A stretch of DNA of 64,000 nt from Flammeovirga agarivorans (GTDB lineage Bacteria; Bacteroidota; Bacteroidia; Cytophagales; Flammeovirgaceae): assembly GCF_012641475.1 (NCBI RefSeq), contig NZ_JABAIL010000007.1, positions 62,001-126,000 of the forward strand, in the 5' to 3' direction. The first letter of the stretch is position 1, and each line of letters opens with the position of its first letter. Of the stretch, positions 1-8,217 are shown one piece after another. A program made the translations under genes and the position numbers. The notes below the pieces were generated by a model. That model was not told the origin of the DNA, did no database searches, and saw nothing but the letters and a program-made list of their open reading frames with translations.

Positions 1-552
1 GCCACTCAGAATGAAACGTCATTTACAATCAAGAAAGAGAAAGAGGTAGATGAGTATGCTGTTAGAGCAATAGATAGTGATAATTTCCCATCATATATTT
101 CTGAACCAATTTCAGTAGGGGATATCAAAATCAAGAATGTTTCGAGAATTGCGAGTGCAAGTAAGAAAATCGATATTAAAGCAGCTCCGTCAGGAATGGT
201 AGAAGTTTCTAAGAAAAGAAATAAGAAAGTAGATTTTAAAATCACTGTTCCAGAATCTGGAGAATATATGGTTTGGTTCTCTTACACAAATGGTAGCGGT
301 CCATGGAATACAGATAATAAATGTGCAATACGTAATTTATTTGTAAATGGAACGGATCAAGGTGCTTTAGTTATGGCACAGCGAGGTACTGAAGAATGGT
401 CAAGTATTGGTATGACAAACCATATTCCTGTACAATTAAAGAAAGGAGCCAATAAATTATCTATCCGTTTTGAATCGTACGATGAAAATATGAATGTTGA
501 TGTAAATACAGCACTTATAGAAAACGTATACTACGGTAAAGCGAGTAAATAA
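1..552 (+). CDS. C-terminal part of a secreted carbohydrate-active protein (FN3 end plus CBM6/35-like domain)
   Basis: The reading frame is open from the first base, so this is the last 183 residues of a longer protein whose start lies outside the window. The first ~40 residues read like the end of a fibronectin type III or similar beta-sandwich module (EYAVRAIDSDNFPSYISEPI). The remaining ~125 residues resemble a carbohydrate-binding jelly roll of the CBM6/CBM35 type, with the pattern CAIRNLFVNG, MAQRGTEEWSS and LKKGANKLSIRFES that ends many secreted Bacteroidota polysaccharide-degrading enzymes. No catalytic residues are visible, so the enzyme class cannot be given. A strong terminator follows 18 bases after the stop. 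Carbohydrate binding is inferred from the fold pattern only. Confidence 0.6.
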   Translation, partial: ATQNETSFTIKKEKEVDEYAVRAIDSDNFPSYISEPISVGDIKIKNVSRIASASKKIDIKAAPSGMVEVSKKRNKKVDFKITVPESGEYMVWFSYTNGSGPWNTDNKCAIRNLFVNGTDQGALVMAQRGTEEWSSIGMTNHIPVQLKKGANKLSIRFESYDENMNVDVNTALIENVYYGKASK

Positions 553-570
553 GGTCTTTAAATAGAAAAT

Positions 571-612
571 AAAGGAGGTAGAATCAATTAAGATTTCACC
601 TCCTTTTTTTAT
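571..612 (+). terminator. Rho-independent terminator after the carbohydrate-binding protein
   Basis: A perfect 9-bp stem (AAAGGAGGT at 571-579 with ACCTCCTTT at 598-606) is followed directly by a run of T. It sits just after the stop codon at 552 and ends that transcription unit. Confidence 0.85.
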
Positions 613-634
613 ATTTTTTTATCGTCGAAATGCC

Positions 635-985
635 CTATATCATCCCATTATTATTAAAGAGGGCTACTTTTTCTGGAATAGGGTAAGTCTGTAATTTTGA
701 GAAATCTTTCTTCCAAAAATCCATGTCAAGGATCTCATTATTGACATTTTTCGTGAGTGTAATCACTACAGGAACTTCATCACTATCTCTATAAACCACT
801 TGGACAATATCCCCTGCATAGGCCGCCTTTTCAGGTGGTGTAAAGTTTATACTTCCCATAACAGCATTTTCATAATCATCTACCATGGTTGGTAATTCAA
901 AACTCTCAGGTTTTAATCCTCCTAAAGTGATTAGGTGTTGTACAAGAGTTATTTCCTCCTGTCTCACTTCTCTTCTTTGACTCAT
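635..985 (-). CDS. Small cytoplasmic protein, possibly DUF6984-like
   Basis: A 116-residue protein starting MSQRREVRQEEI. I chose the ATG at 985. A longer frame reaches 1072, but its extra residues run through a terminator hairpin (1027-1049) and a promoter-like box TAATTTTG (1001-1008) that would both have to lie inside the gene. The pattern of an N-terminal helix, a central MGSINF segment, a strand pair around VVYRDSDEVPVVITL and a C-terminal DMDFWKKDFSKLQTYP recalls the small DUF6984 family. That assignment is from memory and weak. There is no signal peptide or membrane segment. The function is unknown. Confidence 0.55.
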   Translation of the reverse strand: MSQRREVRQEEITLVQHLITLGGLKPESFELPTMVDDYENAVMGSINFTPPEKAAYAGDIVQVVYRDSDEVPVVITLTKNVNNEILDMDFWKKDFSKLQTYPIPEKVALFNNNGMI

Positions 986-1000
986 AATTATAATTTTCAA

Positions 1001-1008
1001 CAAAATTA
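1001..1008 (-). promoter_or_regulatory. Bacteroidota -7 box upstream of the small protein at 635-985
   Basis: On the minus strand TAATTTTG matches the TAnnTTTG -7 consensus exactly and ends 16 bases before the ATG at 985. No TTG stands 19-20 bases upstream, so only half of the promoter is supported. It helps decide the start codon. Confidence 0.45.
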
Positions 1009-1020
1009 AAGTAAATAGCC

Positions 1021-1049
1021 AAAAAAGCCATCCTTTGTGGTAAGATGGC
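1021..1049 (-). terminator. Terminator of a short minus-strand transcript
   Basis: Stem GCCATC (1027-1032) with GATGGC (1044-1049); read on the minus strand it is followed by six T (1026-1021). No gene of ordinary size lies upstream on this strand, which implies a short transcript ending here. The 33-codon frame at 1140-1241 is the obvious candidate. Confidence 0.65.
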
Positions 1050-1139
1050 ATATATAATATTTCTTTATTCAAATATTAGTCTCAGAATCAGTTGGTACAC
1101 ATGTCATTCATACTTTTCTGTTTTCTACAGAATAGGTTC

Positions 1140-1241
1140 TCATTTGATTAATTCAATAATGATAGAACCGATAACTGTAAATAAGATAATACTTGTTGTG
1201 ATAATTGTGGAAAGAATCTCCGTTGTTAATGTATTTTTCAT
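1140..1241 (-). CDS. Putative 33-residue single-pass membrane peptide
   Basis: ATG at 1241 opens a 33-codon frame: a short polar start (MKNTLTTEIL), then about 20 hydrophobic residues rich in Ile, Thr and Leu (TIITTSIILFTVIGSIIIEL), then a terminal Lys and TGA. A TACTTTTG -7 box (1278-1285) lies 37 bases upstream and a U-tract terminator (1021-1049) about 90 bases downstream, so promoter, frame and terminator line up as one ~250-base transcript. The frame could be a regulatory small membrane protein or a type I toxin-like peptide. The transcript could also be a noncoding RNA and the frame fortuitous. No homologue is recognised. Confidence 0.4.
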   Translation of the reverse strand: MKNTLTTEILSTIITTSIILFTVIGSIIIELIK

Positions 1242-1277
1242 TGATACAAAAGTTTATTAACCATAATGTTGTTTCTT

Positions 1278-1285
1278 CAAAAGTA
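1278..1285 (-). promoter_or_regulatory. -7 box for the short transcript encoding the 33-residue peptide
   Basis: Minus-strand TACTTTTG matches TAnnTTTG exactly, 37 bases before the ATG at 1241. A TTG at the ideal -33 distance is not present. Confidence 0.35.
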
Positions 1286-1366
1286 ACAATGATACTTTAT
1301 TTTTAAAACACAATAATTATTAAGTAATAGATTCGAAAAATGTTACTAATTGCCTGTCTACAAACT

Positions 1367-1400
1367 AAAAAGCCACCCTATAAATATAGAATGGCTTTCT
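1367..1400 (-). terminator. Terminator of the lipoprotein gene at 1473-1955
   Basis: AAAGCCA (1369-1375) pairs with TGGCTTT (1392-1398), with an inner CTATA/TATAG extension. It lies about 75 bases beyond the stop codon at 1473, with a short T run when read on the minus strand. Confidence 0.6.
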
Positions 1401-1472
1401 CAATATTCTCTTCTATCGTCCAAATAGAATCGTATGAAATGAAATGAAAAACTACTAATAATATATCTTTCG

Positions 1473-1955
1473 TTACATCAGTGGAAATGCATAAATATTT
1501 TTTGCCTTTCCTCCCTGAACTTTAACGTATTTCTCAATGATTTTTTGATGGATATCTTTCTCTTCTACAATCTCATATCCTTCTTGTGTCAGAGTGTCTC
1601 CTTTTATCGTTACAGTGAAATCGAAATCATAACCTTCAAATGCTCTGTGAGTACAGTATTCTAGGTTTTCTTTGTACTGATTTCCTTTTAAAGTATAAGC
1701 ACCTCCACCAGCAATAAACTTTGCTTTGGTTGAGTCAATTCCTTTGTGCTCGTCATGATTAAGAAAGGCAAAATGGTTCTGATTAATTATCTTAATCATT
1801 CTGATACCATCCATTTCAAGATGCTCTACTGTATCTTCTTTTATGGTAACTGCTGAAATAAGCTCCCATGTACCCTGAATATTGGGTTGTTGGTCTACTT
1901 CAATACAGCTAAATATTGACAGTAATAGTAATATGTAAATTGAGCCTTTTCTCAT
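1473..1955 (-). CDS. Lipocalin-like lipoprotein
   Basis: A 160-residue protein. I start it at MRKGSIYILL (1955) rather than four codons earlier because this gives a normal lipoprotein leader: two basic residues, a hydrophobic stretch and a Cys after IFS. The mature part begins with polar residues, then the pattern NIQGTWELISA, IKIINQNHFAFL, AGGGAYTL and FTVTIKGDTLTQEG. These are alternating strands typical of the small lipocalin-like lipoproteins (DUF4488 or Lipocalin_4 type) of Bacteroidota. It should sit in the outer or inner membrane facing the periplasm. The ligand is unknown. The gene has its own terminator and stands alone. Confidence 0.65.
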   Translation of the reverse strand: MRKGSIYILLLLSIFSCIEVDQQPNIQGTWELISAVTIKEDTVEHLEMDGIRMIKIINQNHFAFLNHDEHKGIDSTKAKFIAGGGAYTLKGNQYKENLEYCTHRAFEGYDFDFTVTIKGDTLTQEGYEIVEEKDIHQKIIEKYVKVQGGKAKNIYAFPLM

Positions 1956-2087
1956 AATCTGAATCATTTTGTAACGATTACATTACAAAAGTGTAGAATA
2001 GACCTTACTTCACAATTTCTTTTCGACCAACAGCATTTTTTGGAGTGTAAACAACATTAAACGTTTATTACAAAAGTTAAAGAACAA

Positions 2088-2113
2088 AAAAAGAGAGACA
2101 AATGCCTCTCTTC
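2088..2113 (-). terminator. Terminator of the small gene at 2158-2301
   Basis: On the minus strand AGAGAG, a short loop and CTCTCT are followed by a T run. It lies about 45 bases after the stop codon of the 47-codon frame. Confidence 0.65.
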
Positions 2114-2157
2114 GTAATAGTAATATCTAGTTCTGGTTATGCAGTCTACGGATAAGG

Positions 2158-2301
2158 TTAAAGGTTTTTTCCTTTCTGTAGCTTCTGTTGTTTACCTTTT
2201 TGGTTTTTGTTTTCGCGATTGTCTTTTCTCTTATCAGAATTGAAAAGAGTTTCAGAACCCCACTTTAGGGTGTTCTCGCTGATGGAGTACGAGTTGAACA
2301 T
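2158..2301 (-). CDS. Putative 47-residue basic protein
   Basis: ATG at 2301 opens a 47-codon frame. The first half is mixed polar (MFNSYSISENTLKWGSETLF). The second half is extremely rich in Lys, Asn and Gln (DNRENKNQKGKQQKLQKGKN), suggesting a disordered nucleic-acid-binding tail. A TACATTTG -7 box stands 36 bases upstream and a terminator follows, so an independent transcript is likely. Local base composition is richer in G and C than the flanking intergenic DNA. I recognise no homologue. A structured noncoding RNA remains possible. Confidence 0.4.
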   Translation of the reverse strand: MFNSYSISENTLKWGSETLFNSDKRKDNRENKNQKGKQQKLQKGKNL

Positions 2302-2336
2302 ATTTAATGGTAGGTTTAGGTTATTATTATATAATG

Positions 2337-2344
2337 CAAATGTA
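2337..2344 (-). promoter_or_regulatory. -7 box of the small basic protein gene
   Basis: Minus-strand TACATTTG is an exact TAnnTTTG match 36 bases before the ATG at 2301. The nearest TTG upstream is 26 bases away, longer than the usual 19-20. Confidence 0.4.
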
Positions 2345-2774
2345 AGTAAATAAATGCTAGAGCACTAGTGCAACCGATTGAAATTAACATAATCGAAGAT
2401 TTATTTTCTTAATGTATGTTATTCTGTACGAAGGATTTATACTTTTATATCACTTGAAGTTCTTTATAAATGAATAATGTCTTTTTTAATACAACATGTT
2501 TTCTATGATGTTACATCAATAAGTAAAGAATATTTGTCTTTTTTTGATATGTTTTCATGGTTTCATTTAGAAATGAAAAAAATAACAATATTTTTGTTTC
2601 AATTTGAAGTGAGAAGCTTAATCACAACAATGTTAATAGTAATCTAATACACTACAAGGGTTTTTATTATCAGTGATGAAAGGTTTAAATTTGAATAAGA
2701 TCGTAACCTCCTAATGTCATTAGGATAGAAGTAAGTGTTACTTTGTTTTTAATACGAAATTTTTAGGAAGTCAA
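2345..2774. other. Intergenic stretch with no gene seen
   Basis: Very AT-rich, with no frame of note on either strand and no strong hairpin. It must hold the promoter of the operon beginning at 2775. A near match TTACTTTG, with one spacer base too few, lies about 35 bases before that start, and AGGAAG precedes the ATG as a possible ribosome site. Confidence 0.5.
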
Positions 2775-3875
2775 ATGAAAGATATAATTACCCAATTAGG
2801 GTCAATTACTTTAGAACTAACAGATATTATCGAAGATGATGTTGTAGACATACTCAAAGGAACTCTTTGGGGTACTGAGGGTGGTTTACGCTATGTCCAT
2901 ACAGAAACAAGAAAAAGTTTAGTAGATACTAAGAAGGCATATTTTCTTAACCTTAGAAGAAATAATAAACTCTTAAGTACTATTACACTTATCCATAAGG
3001 AAACATTTTATGAGGGACAACAAATAGAAACCTATCATATTCGTTACTTTGCATTTATGCAAACGATGCAGAGTGCTAAGCAGGCAGCAAATAAGAAGAA
3101 GAGAAAAGTAAGTTTATTGGATCAACAACTTATCGATTTCTTCAATAATTACCGGATGCCTGAGAGCAAGGAAAATGGTACACCTCAATGTTTCCATGCA
3201 CAAGTGGAGAACGACAATTTGAGATCGAAGATGTTTACTGAAAAAGTAGGCTTCCAAACGATTGGCAAAATGACAACCTTAACTTACAGTAGGGTTTCTC
3301 CATCTATTCATAACAACTTTAGAAGGATAAAAGAATCAGAGAAGAGTACGTATATGTCTCTTGTTGATGATTTCTATAAAGATTATGCTTTTTTCTCTTC
3401 AGAAAATATCTGTAAAAATGAAGATGTTTTTGTCTTGGAAGAAAATGGAGAGATTGTAGCAGGCGGACAACTGTTTGTTGGAAATTGGCAATTCAAACAC
3501 CTTCCTGGTATTGAAGGAGTGGTCGCAAAATACTTATTACCTTACATACCTCTAGCCAACCGTTTATTCAACTTCAAAAATCATTCTTTTGTGACGGTAG
3601 AAGGTTTATTCTGGAAAAAAGGTTACGAAAATCGTATCCAAGACTTCATGTCTTCTGCATTGAAAGTAATGAATAAAAATGTTGCATTTATCTGGATGGA
3701 CCCTGAAAGTAAAGACTATTTAGATGCCAAAAATAATAATTATTGGGGAGTGCTTGAACACCTAAACAGTGGTAGTAAATCTTCGATTATCTTACGAACA
3801 GAGAAGGAATTAGAAGAAGAATACGAAGCTTACGCTAAGAAAGATAAATTTATTTCGGGGTACTACATTCTATAA
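2775..3875 (+). CDS. GNAT-fold-like protein coupled to a SNF2 helicase
   Basis: A 366-residue soluble protein. Its layout suggests one or two acyl-CoA N-acyltransferase-like (GNAT) folds: an N-terminal part with LNLRRNNKLLSTITLIHKE and YHIRYFAFM, a HAQVENDNLRSKMFTEKVGFQTIGKMTTL segment typical of the late GNAT helix and strand (neighbour-like N-x-R-s-x-k-f-x-e-k-x-G-F), then a second part containing FVLEENGEIVAGGQLFVG. The acetyl-CoA loop R/Q-x-x-G-x-G/A is not obvious, so catalysis is unproven. The stop is only two bases before the start of the SNF2 gene, so the two are surely cotranscribed and probably act together. The substrate is unknown. Confidence 0.6.
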   Translation: MKDIITQLGSITLELTDIIEDDVVDILKGTLWGTEGGLRYVHTETRKSLVDTKKAYFLNLRRNNKLLSTITLIHKETFYEGQQIETYHIRYFAFMQTMQSAKQAANKKKRKVSLLDQQLIDFFNNYRMPESKENGTPQCFHAQVENDNLRSKMFTEKVGFQTIGKMTTLTYSRVSPSIHNNFRRIKESEKSTYMSLVDDFYKDYAFFSSENICKNEDVFVLEENGEIVAGGQLFVGNWQFKHLPGIEGVVAKYLLPYIPLANRLFNFKNHSFVTVEGLFWKKGYENRIQDFMSSALKVMNKNVAFIWMDPESKDYLDAKNNNYWGVLEHLNSGSKSSIILRTEKELEEEYEAYAKKDKFISGYYIL

Positions 3876-3877
3876 GC

Positions 3878-6800
3878 ATGTTTTTTTCATTAGATAATTA
3901 TTCATCAATAGATCAAAAGTTAGCGGTATTCTCTGATAAAGAGAAATTACAAATTGCTACAATATATACTTGTAGTGGTTATAAAGGAGAACCTCGGAAT
4001 GTAATTCTTGAAGTTCTTGAACGTTTGTTCTATTTGTCTGAAACAAAATCTAAAGTAAAAAAAATAGTCTTTTCATTCTTCGATACATTAGAAGGAGAAG
4101 GTCTTCTACATTCATTTGAATATCGACAGACAAAATATTACCATACAGTAGATTTAGAGTCTTTTGTTTGGGGCGTGATTTATATTAAAAAACATGCACC
4201 TCATGGCTCTTTTATTGAAAAGTTGAGTGATACTTTCCCTCCATATGAACATTCATTTGGGCGTTCTGTTTATAAACCTGAAAATTCGGTAAGAGACTTA
4301 ATGTTGGGAAACTCTCAGCTTTCTGAAATTATTTTCATGAATATATTTCAGAATAAAGCAGGCCATTTTGATTATATCACAACACTACTTCTTGGTGTTT
4401 TTTCCGTTTATAAAGCGGGATTTGATAAAGGAGAATGGTTAAATGAAATTCCTGAAAAACGTCTACATGAAATGGTAGAATATTTCTTAGCAGACTTTTT
4501 TGATGCTAAGGTAGATATTCAACTTTTCCGAAATGCTATAACATTCCTCCCTTCAAATGCTCATGTGATCTATAATTTTGAATTACTTGATTTCATTTTG
4601 AGAGGAGATGTCGATACTGCTCTTCAGAAAATTACTTCTCATCACCTTGATAAGAAATATGTAGGCTTAGGTCATTTTATCAGAAAGGGCAATGGTAAAG
4701 CATTACCGAACTTTCTAGAGGCCATCGGAGTAAAGGACCTCAGTAAAGATGCAAAGAAGAAATCTTCTAAATCATGGCAGTTTTTGTCTAATAGCTTAGA
4801 ATTTATTTTTTCTGCCATCATCTTAAAAGAGATCCCTGATGCGACTTCTCTAAATAGAAATAGATACAATTCAGCACTTGCTAAAAAGCTTTTAATCAAT
4901 AAAGAATTACTTCATGCTCAATTGGACCTAGAGAGTGTTTTTAAGAATAAGAATAGTCTAGATTGTTATTATGATAAATATGATCTAAGGTTTAAAATTA
5001 TTGAGTTTCTGGAAGAACCTAACCTATTGAATCCCTTTTCGCATGCCTATTTGGTTTGGCTATATATTCAAGTTTTTGGTAAAGAGTTTAAGTTATCAGA
5101 CCATTTGATTAATCCAGTTGGAGGTAGAGCTTTAAAACTTTATCGATCTGGTTTTTTATGGTATGCCTCAATCCTTGCTGAGGCTTTCCAATTAGCTAAA
5201 AAGTTTGAGTTTGATAGTGATATCGACCTAGAGTATTTAATGGATGAAGATATTCTTCAGCTGAAAGATATTTTAGAGGTATCTGAAGTAGAAGAGTGGG
5301 AACAGGTTTTAAAGAAAATTGAAGGCTTAGCAGAAAACTTTAAAGAGACCAACAAGAAAAAGAAAACAACAAAATCAGAAAGCAGACTACTTTGGGTTGT
5401 TGCCGACCACAGGTTATATGTACAGCCTATGGAGCAGACAAAATTGAAAAGTGGTATCTGGTCTAAACCTAAAAAAATATCCGATCGACGAATGCTATCA
5501 AGGTCAATCAAAGGGATGTTAGACATTGATAATGAGATCTTTGATAAAGCAGTTAAAGCTTATGGAAGAGGATACTTTGATTATGATGTACTAGAGGTTT
5601 GGAAACTTCTTCCTAATCATCCAAACGTGGTCTTGGAAAGTGATGATAATGTATCTGTTATTGTTGAAAAACGACCATTAGAATTACAGATCACAGAGAA
5701 AGGGGAGAACTATAAACTGTTTTTTGATAAGGATGTCAACATCGATTTTCCCTTAAAAAGAGAAACACCGACTAGGGTTATTTTGTATGATGTAGATAGT
5801 AACATTAAATCTTGGGCAAGGAATTTCCCTACTGATGTTATCATCCCAAAAAATGGAAAGGAAAAATTAAAACAGGTAGTTTCCTCTTTAGGACAGTCTT
5901 TAATTGTACATTCACATGTAGAGGATATCAAAGAGGAATTACCAGAATTGGTAGCTGATAAGACCCTTCATGCTTTACTTACACCAAGAGGTAATAATAT
6001 TCTTTTGGAGTTGTACATGAAGCCATTCAAAACACAACCTCCTTATGTTGTTCCAGGAAAAGGAAAAGAGATCTTAGTGGAGGAAGTAGACAGAGAAAGA
6101 ACTAGGGTCATAAGACAATTAAAAGAAGAACAGGAGGTATTACATAAGTTCTATGCACAACGCCCGCAATTGGATATGACCAACGACGGACACCATGCTT
6201 GGGAACTGACAGATAGAGAAGAAACCCTAAATGCTTTAAATGAACTTCAATTTGGAGATATACAACCTGTTATTGAATGGCCGAAAGGCATTCGTTTTAA
6301 GCTTCTTGGAAAAGTTACTGGCGGTAATGTTACAGTAAACATCCAAAGTAAAAAAAGAGACTGGTTTGCTATTGGTGGAGATGTGAAACTAAATGAAGAG
6401 GTGGTGACTTCTTTAGCCGATTTAATGCGTCAATTCAAAAATGACCCGAATAGCAAATATGTAGAAATAAAGAAAGATGAATTTATTGCACTCACTGATG
6501 AACTAAGAAGGCAACTTACTGCTCTTACAAGTGTTGCAATAGATGATGATAAAGAATTAAGAGTACACCGTTTGGCTTCTTATGGTGTTCTAAATGAGTT
6601 GACAAAAGAAGCTTTAGTCCGTTCTGATGATACCTGGAAAAATCTGCAGGAGAAAATAGAGGAAGCGAATCAGAAGTCATTTTCTATACCTACTACCTTA
6701 CAGGCAGACTTGAGAGACTATCAAGAGGAAGGTTTCCAATGGTTGTCTAGATTAGCTTCATGGGGAGGAGGAGCCTGTTTAGCGGATGATATGGGGTTAG

Positions 6801-8119
6801 GAAAGACGATACAAGGCTTATCATTAATGCTTAGTAAAGCATCTGAAGGACCTTGTTTAGTGGTTGCTCCAACTTCTGTGACTTTTAACTGGGTAAATGA
6901 AGCTAGAAAATTTGCTCCTACTTTTAAAGTCCATTTGTTATCACAAGCTACGAAACGAGAGAAAGTAATTAAAGAAGCAGGGCCCCATGACCTTGTCATT
7001 TGCAGCTACGGTTTATTACAATCAAATAATAAAAAATTAATTGATAAAGATTGGAACATTGTTTTGCTCGATGAAGCACAGGCTATCAAGAATAAAGGGA
7101 CAAAACGTTCTAAAATAGCCATGCAATTGCAAGCGAATACCAGAATTATTACTACAGGTACTCCTATAGAAAACAATTTGGCAGAACTATGGAATTTGTT
7201 TGAGTTCATCAATCCTGGTCTATTAGGAAATTGGGAGTCATTTAATAAAAACTTTGTATTAAAAATCTCTGAATCAGGAGAAGAGCATCATGCAAGATCT
7301 GCTAAAAAGGTATTAAGAAGACTCATTTCTCCTTTTATCCTAAGAAGAAAGAAAAGTGAAGTATTGGATGAACTTCCTCAAAAGACCGAACAAGTCTTAA
7401 CTGTGAATTTCTCTGATGATGAAATGACACTATATGAGGCACACAGAAGAACTGCTTTGGAAGAAATTGAGGGGATAATTAAGAAAAATGAAAATAAGGA
7501 TGCTACGCTTCAAGTACTCGCTGAATTAACCAAGTTGAGACAATTGTGTTGTCATCCTCGACTTATAGATCACACTTGGACTGTTCAAGGAAATAAAGTA
7601 AAACTTCTTTTAGAAACCGTCCATGAATTGAAAGAGGGCGGACATAGAGCTTTAATATTTAGTCAATTTGTTGGCTTCTTACATATAATTAAAGATGCTC
7701 TAGACAAGGAAGGGATATCTTACCAATACCTTGATGGTTCGACAACTTTGAGCAATAGAAAGAAAGGGATCGAGGCTTTTCAAAATGGAGAAGGGGATGT
7801 ATTTCTTATCTCTTTGAAAGCAGGAGGAACCGGACTGAATCTCACAGCTGCAGACTACGTGATACATATGGATCCATGGTGGAACCCTGCCGTAGAAGAT
7901 CAGGCAACAGATAGAGCACATCGTATTGGTCAAACAAGACCAGTTACAGTGTATCGAATGATAACAAAAGATTCTATTGAGGAGAAAATGATAGCCCTCC
8001 ATGCGGATAAACGAGAGTTGGCAGATGATTTACTTTCTGGCACTTCAAAAGCTTCGAAACTAAATACACAGGAGCTATTAAAATTACTTCAGAATAATGA
8101 AGTTTTACTAGATGTGTAA
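3878..8119 (+). CDS. SNF2-family DEAD/DEAH-box helicase with a very long N-terminal region
   Basis: A 1413-residue protein. The C-terminal ~480 residues are a complete SNF2 ATPase: Walker A DDMGLGKT with K976, Walker B DEAQ at 1065-1068, TGTPIENNL (motif III), and the helicase C lobe ending with the DRAHRIGQ motif at 1345-1352. Such enzymes translocate on double-stranded DNA and remodel protein-DNA complexes. The first ~930 residues are not a helicase. They contain a largely helical region (1-~490, with a Lys-rich linker near 490) and a beta-rich region just before the ATPase core. Family members often have 900-1100 residues, so this N-terminal extension is long. It is translationally linked to the GNAT-like gene. 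The cellular target is unknown. Confidence 0.9.
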   Translation: MFFSLDNYSSIDQKLAVFSDKEKLQIATIYTCSGYKGEPRNVILEVLERLFYLSETKSKVKKIVFSFFDTLEGEGLLHSFEYRQTKYYHTVDLESFVWGVIYIKKHAPHGSFIEKLSDTFPPYEHSFGRSVYKPENSVRDLMLGNSQLSEIIFMNIFQNKAGHFDYITTLLLGVFSVYKAGFDKGEWLNEIPEKRLHEMVEYFLADFFDAKVDIQLFRNAITFLPSNAHVIYNFELLDFILRGDVDTALQKITSHHLDKKYVGLGHFIRKGNGKALPNFLEAIGVKDLSKDAKKKSSKSWQFLSNSLEFIFSAIILKEIPDATSLNRNRYNSALAKKLLINKELLHAQLDLESVFKNKNSLDCYYDKYDLRFKIIEFLEEPNLLNPFSHAYLVWLYIQVFGKEFKLSDHLINPVGGRALKLYRSGFLWYASILAEAFQLAKKFEFDSDIDLEYLMDEDILQLKDILEVSEVEEWEQVLKKIEGLAENFKETNKKKKTTKSESRLLWVVADHRLYVQPMEQTKLKSGIWSKPKKISDRRMLSRSIKGMLDIDNEIFDKAVKAYGRGYFDYDVLEVWKLLPNHPNVVLESDDNVSVIVEKRPLELQITEKGENYKLFFDKDVNIDFPLKRETPTRVILYDVDSNIKSWARNFPTDVIIPKNGKEKLKQVVSSLGQSLIVHSHVEDIKEELPELVADKTLHALLTPRGNNILLELYMKPFKTQPPYVVPGKGKEILVEEVDRERTRVIRQLKEEQEVLHKFYAQRPQLDMTNDGHHAWELTDREETLNALNELQFGDIQPVIEWPKGIRFKLLGKVTGGNVTVNIQSKKRDWFAIGGDVKLNEEVVTSLADLMRQFKNDPNSKYVEIKKDEFIALTDELRRQLTALTSVAIDDDKELRVHRLASYGVLNELTKEALVRSDDTWKNLQEKIEEANQKSFSIPTTLQADLRDYQEEGFQWLSRLASWGGGACLADDMGLGKTIQGLSLMLSKASEGPCLVVAPTSVTFNWVNEARKFAPTFKVHLLSQATKREKVIKEAGPHDLVICSYGLLQSNNKKLIDKDWNIVLLDEAQAIKNKGTKRSKIAMQLQANTRIITTGTPIENNLAELWNLFEFINPGLLGNWESFNKNFVLKISESGEEHHARSAKKVLRRLISPFILRRKKSEVLDELPQKTEQVLTVNFSDDEMTLYEAHRRTALEEIEGIIKKNENKDATLQVLAELTKLRQLCCHPRLIDHTWTVQGNKVKLLLETVHELKEGGHRALIFSQFVGFLHIIKDALDKEGISYQYLDGSTTLSNRKKGIEAFQNGEGDVFLISLKAGGTGLNLTAADYVIHMDPWWNPAVEDQATDRAHRIGQTRPVTVYRMITKDSIEEKMIALHADKRELADDLLSGTSKASKLNTQELLKLLQNNEVLLDV

Positions 8120-8121
8120 CC

Positions 8122-8161
8122 AAATCATCCTGATTTATTGAATTGTAAATCAGGATGATTT
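8122..8161 (+). terminator. Terminator of the GNAT/SNF2 operon
   Basis: A perfect 15-bp inverted repeat (8122-8136 and 8147-8161) with a 10-base loop starts two bases after the SNF2 stop codon. The T run is short, so termination may be partial. Confidence 0.7.
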
Positions 8162-8217
8162 GTAAACAATTTTCTGGGTTACAGGTTAAACAATATAATC
8201 ACCAAAAATCTGTAACT

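Noticed and set aside
1045-1260. Plus-strand frame of 71 codons
   Set aside because: It begins inside a terminator hairpin, has no protein-like pattern and lies opposite a better supported short transcript.
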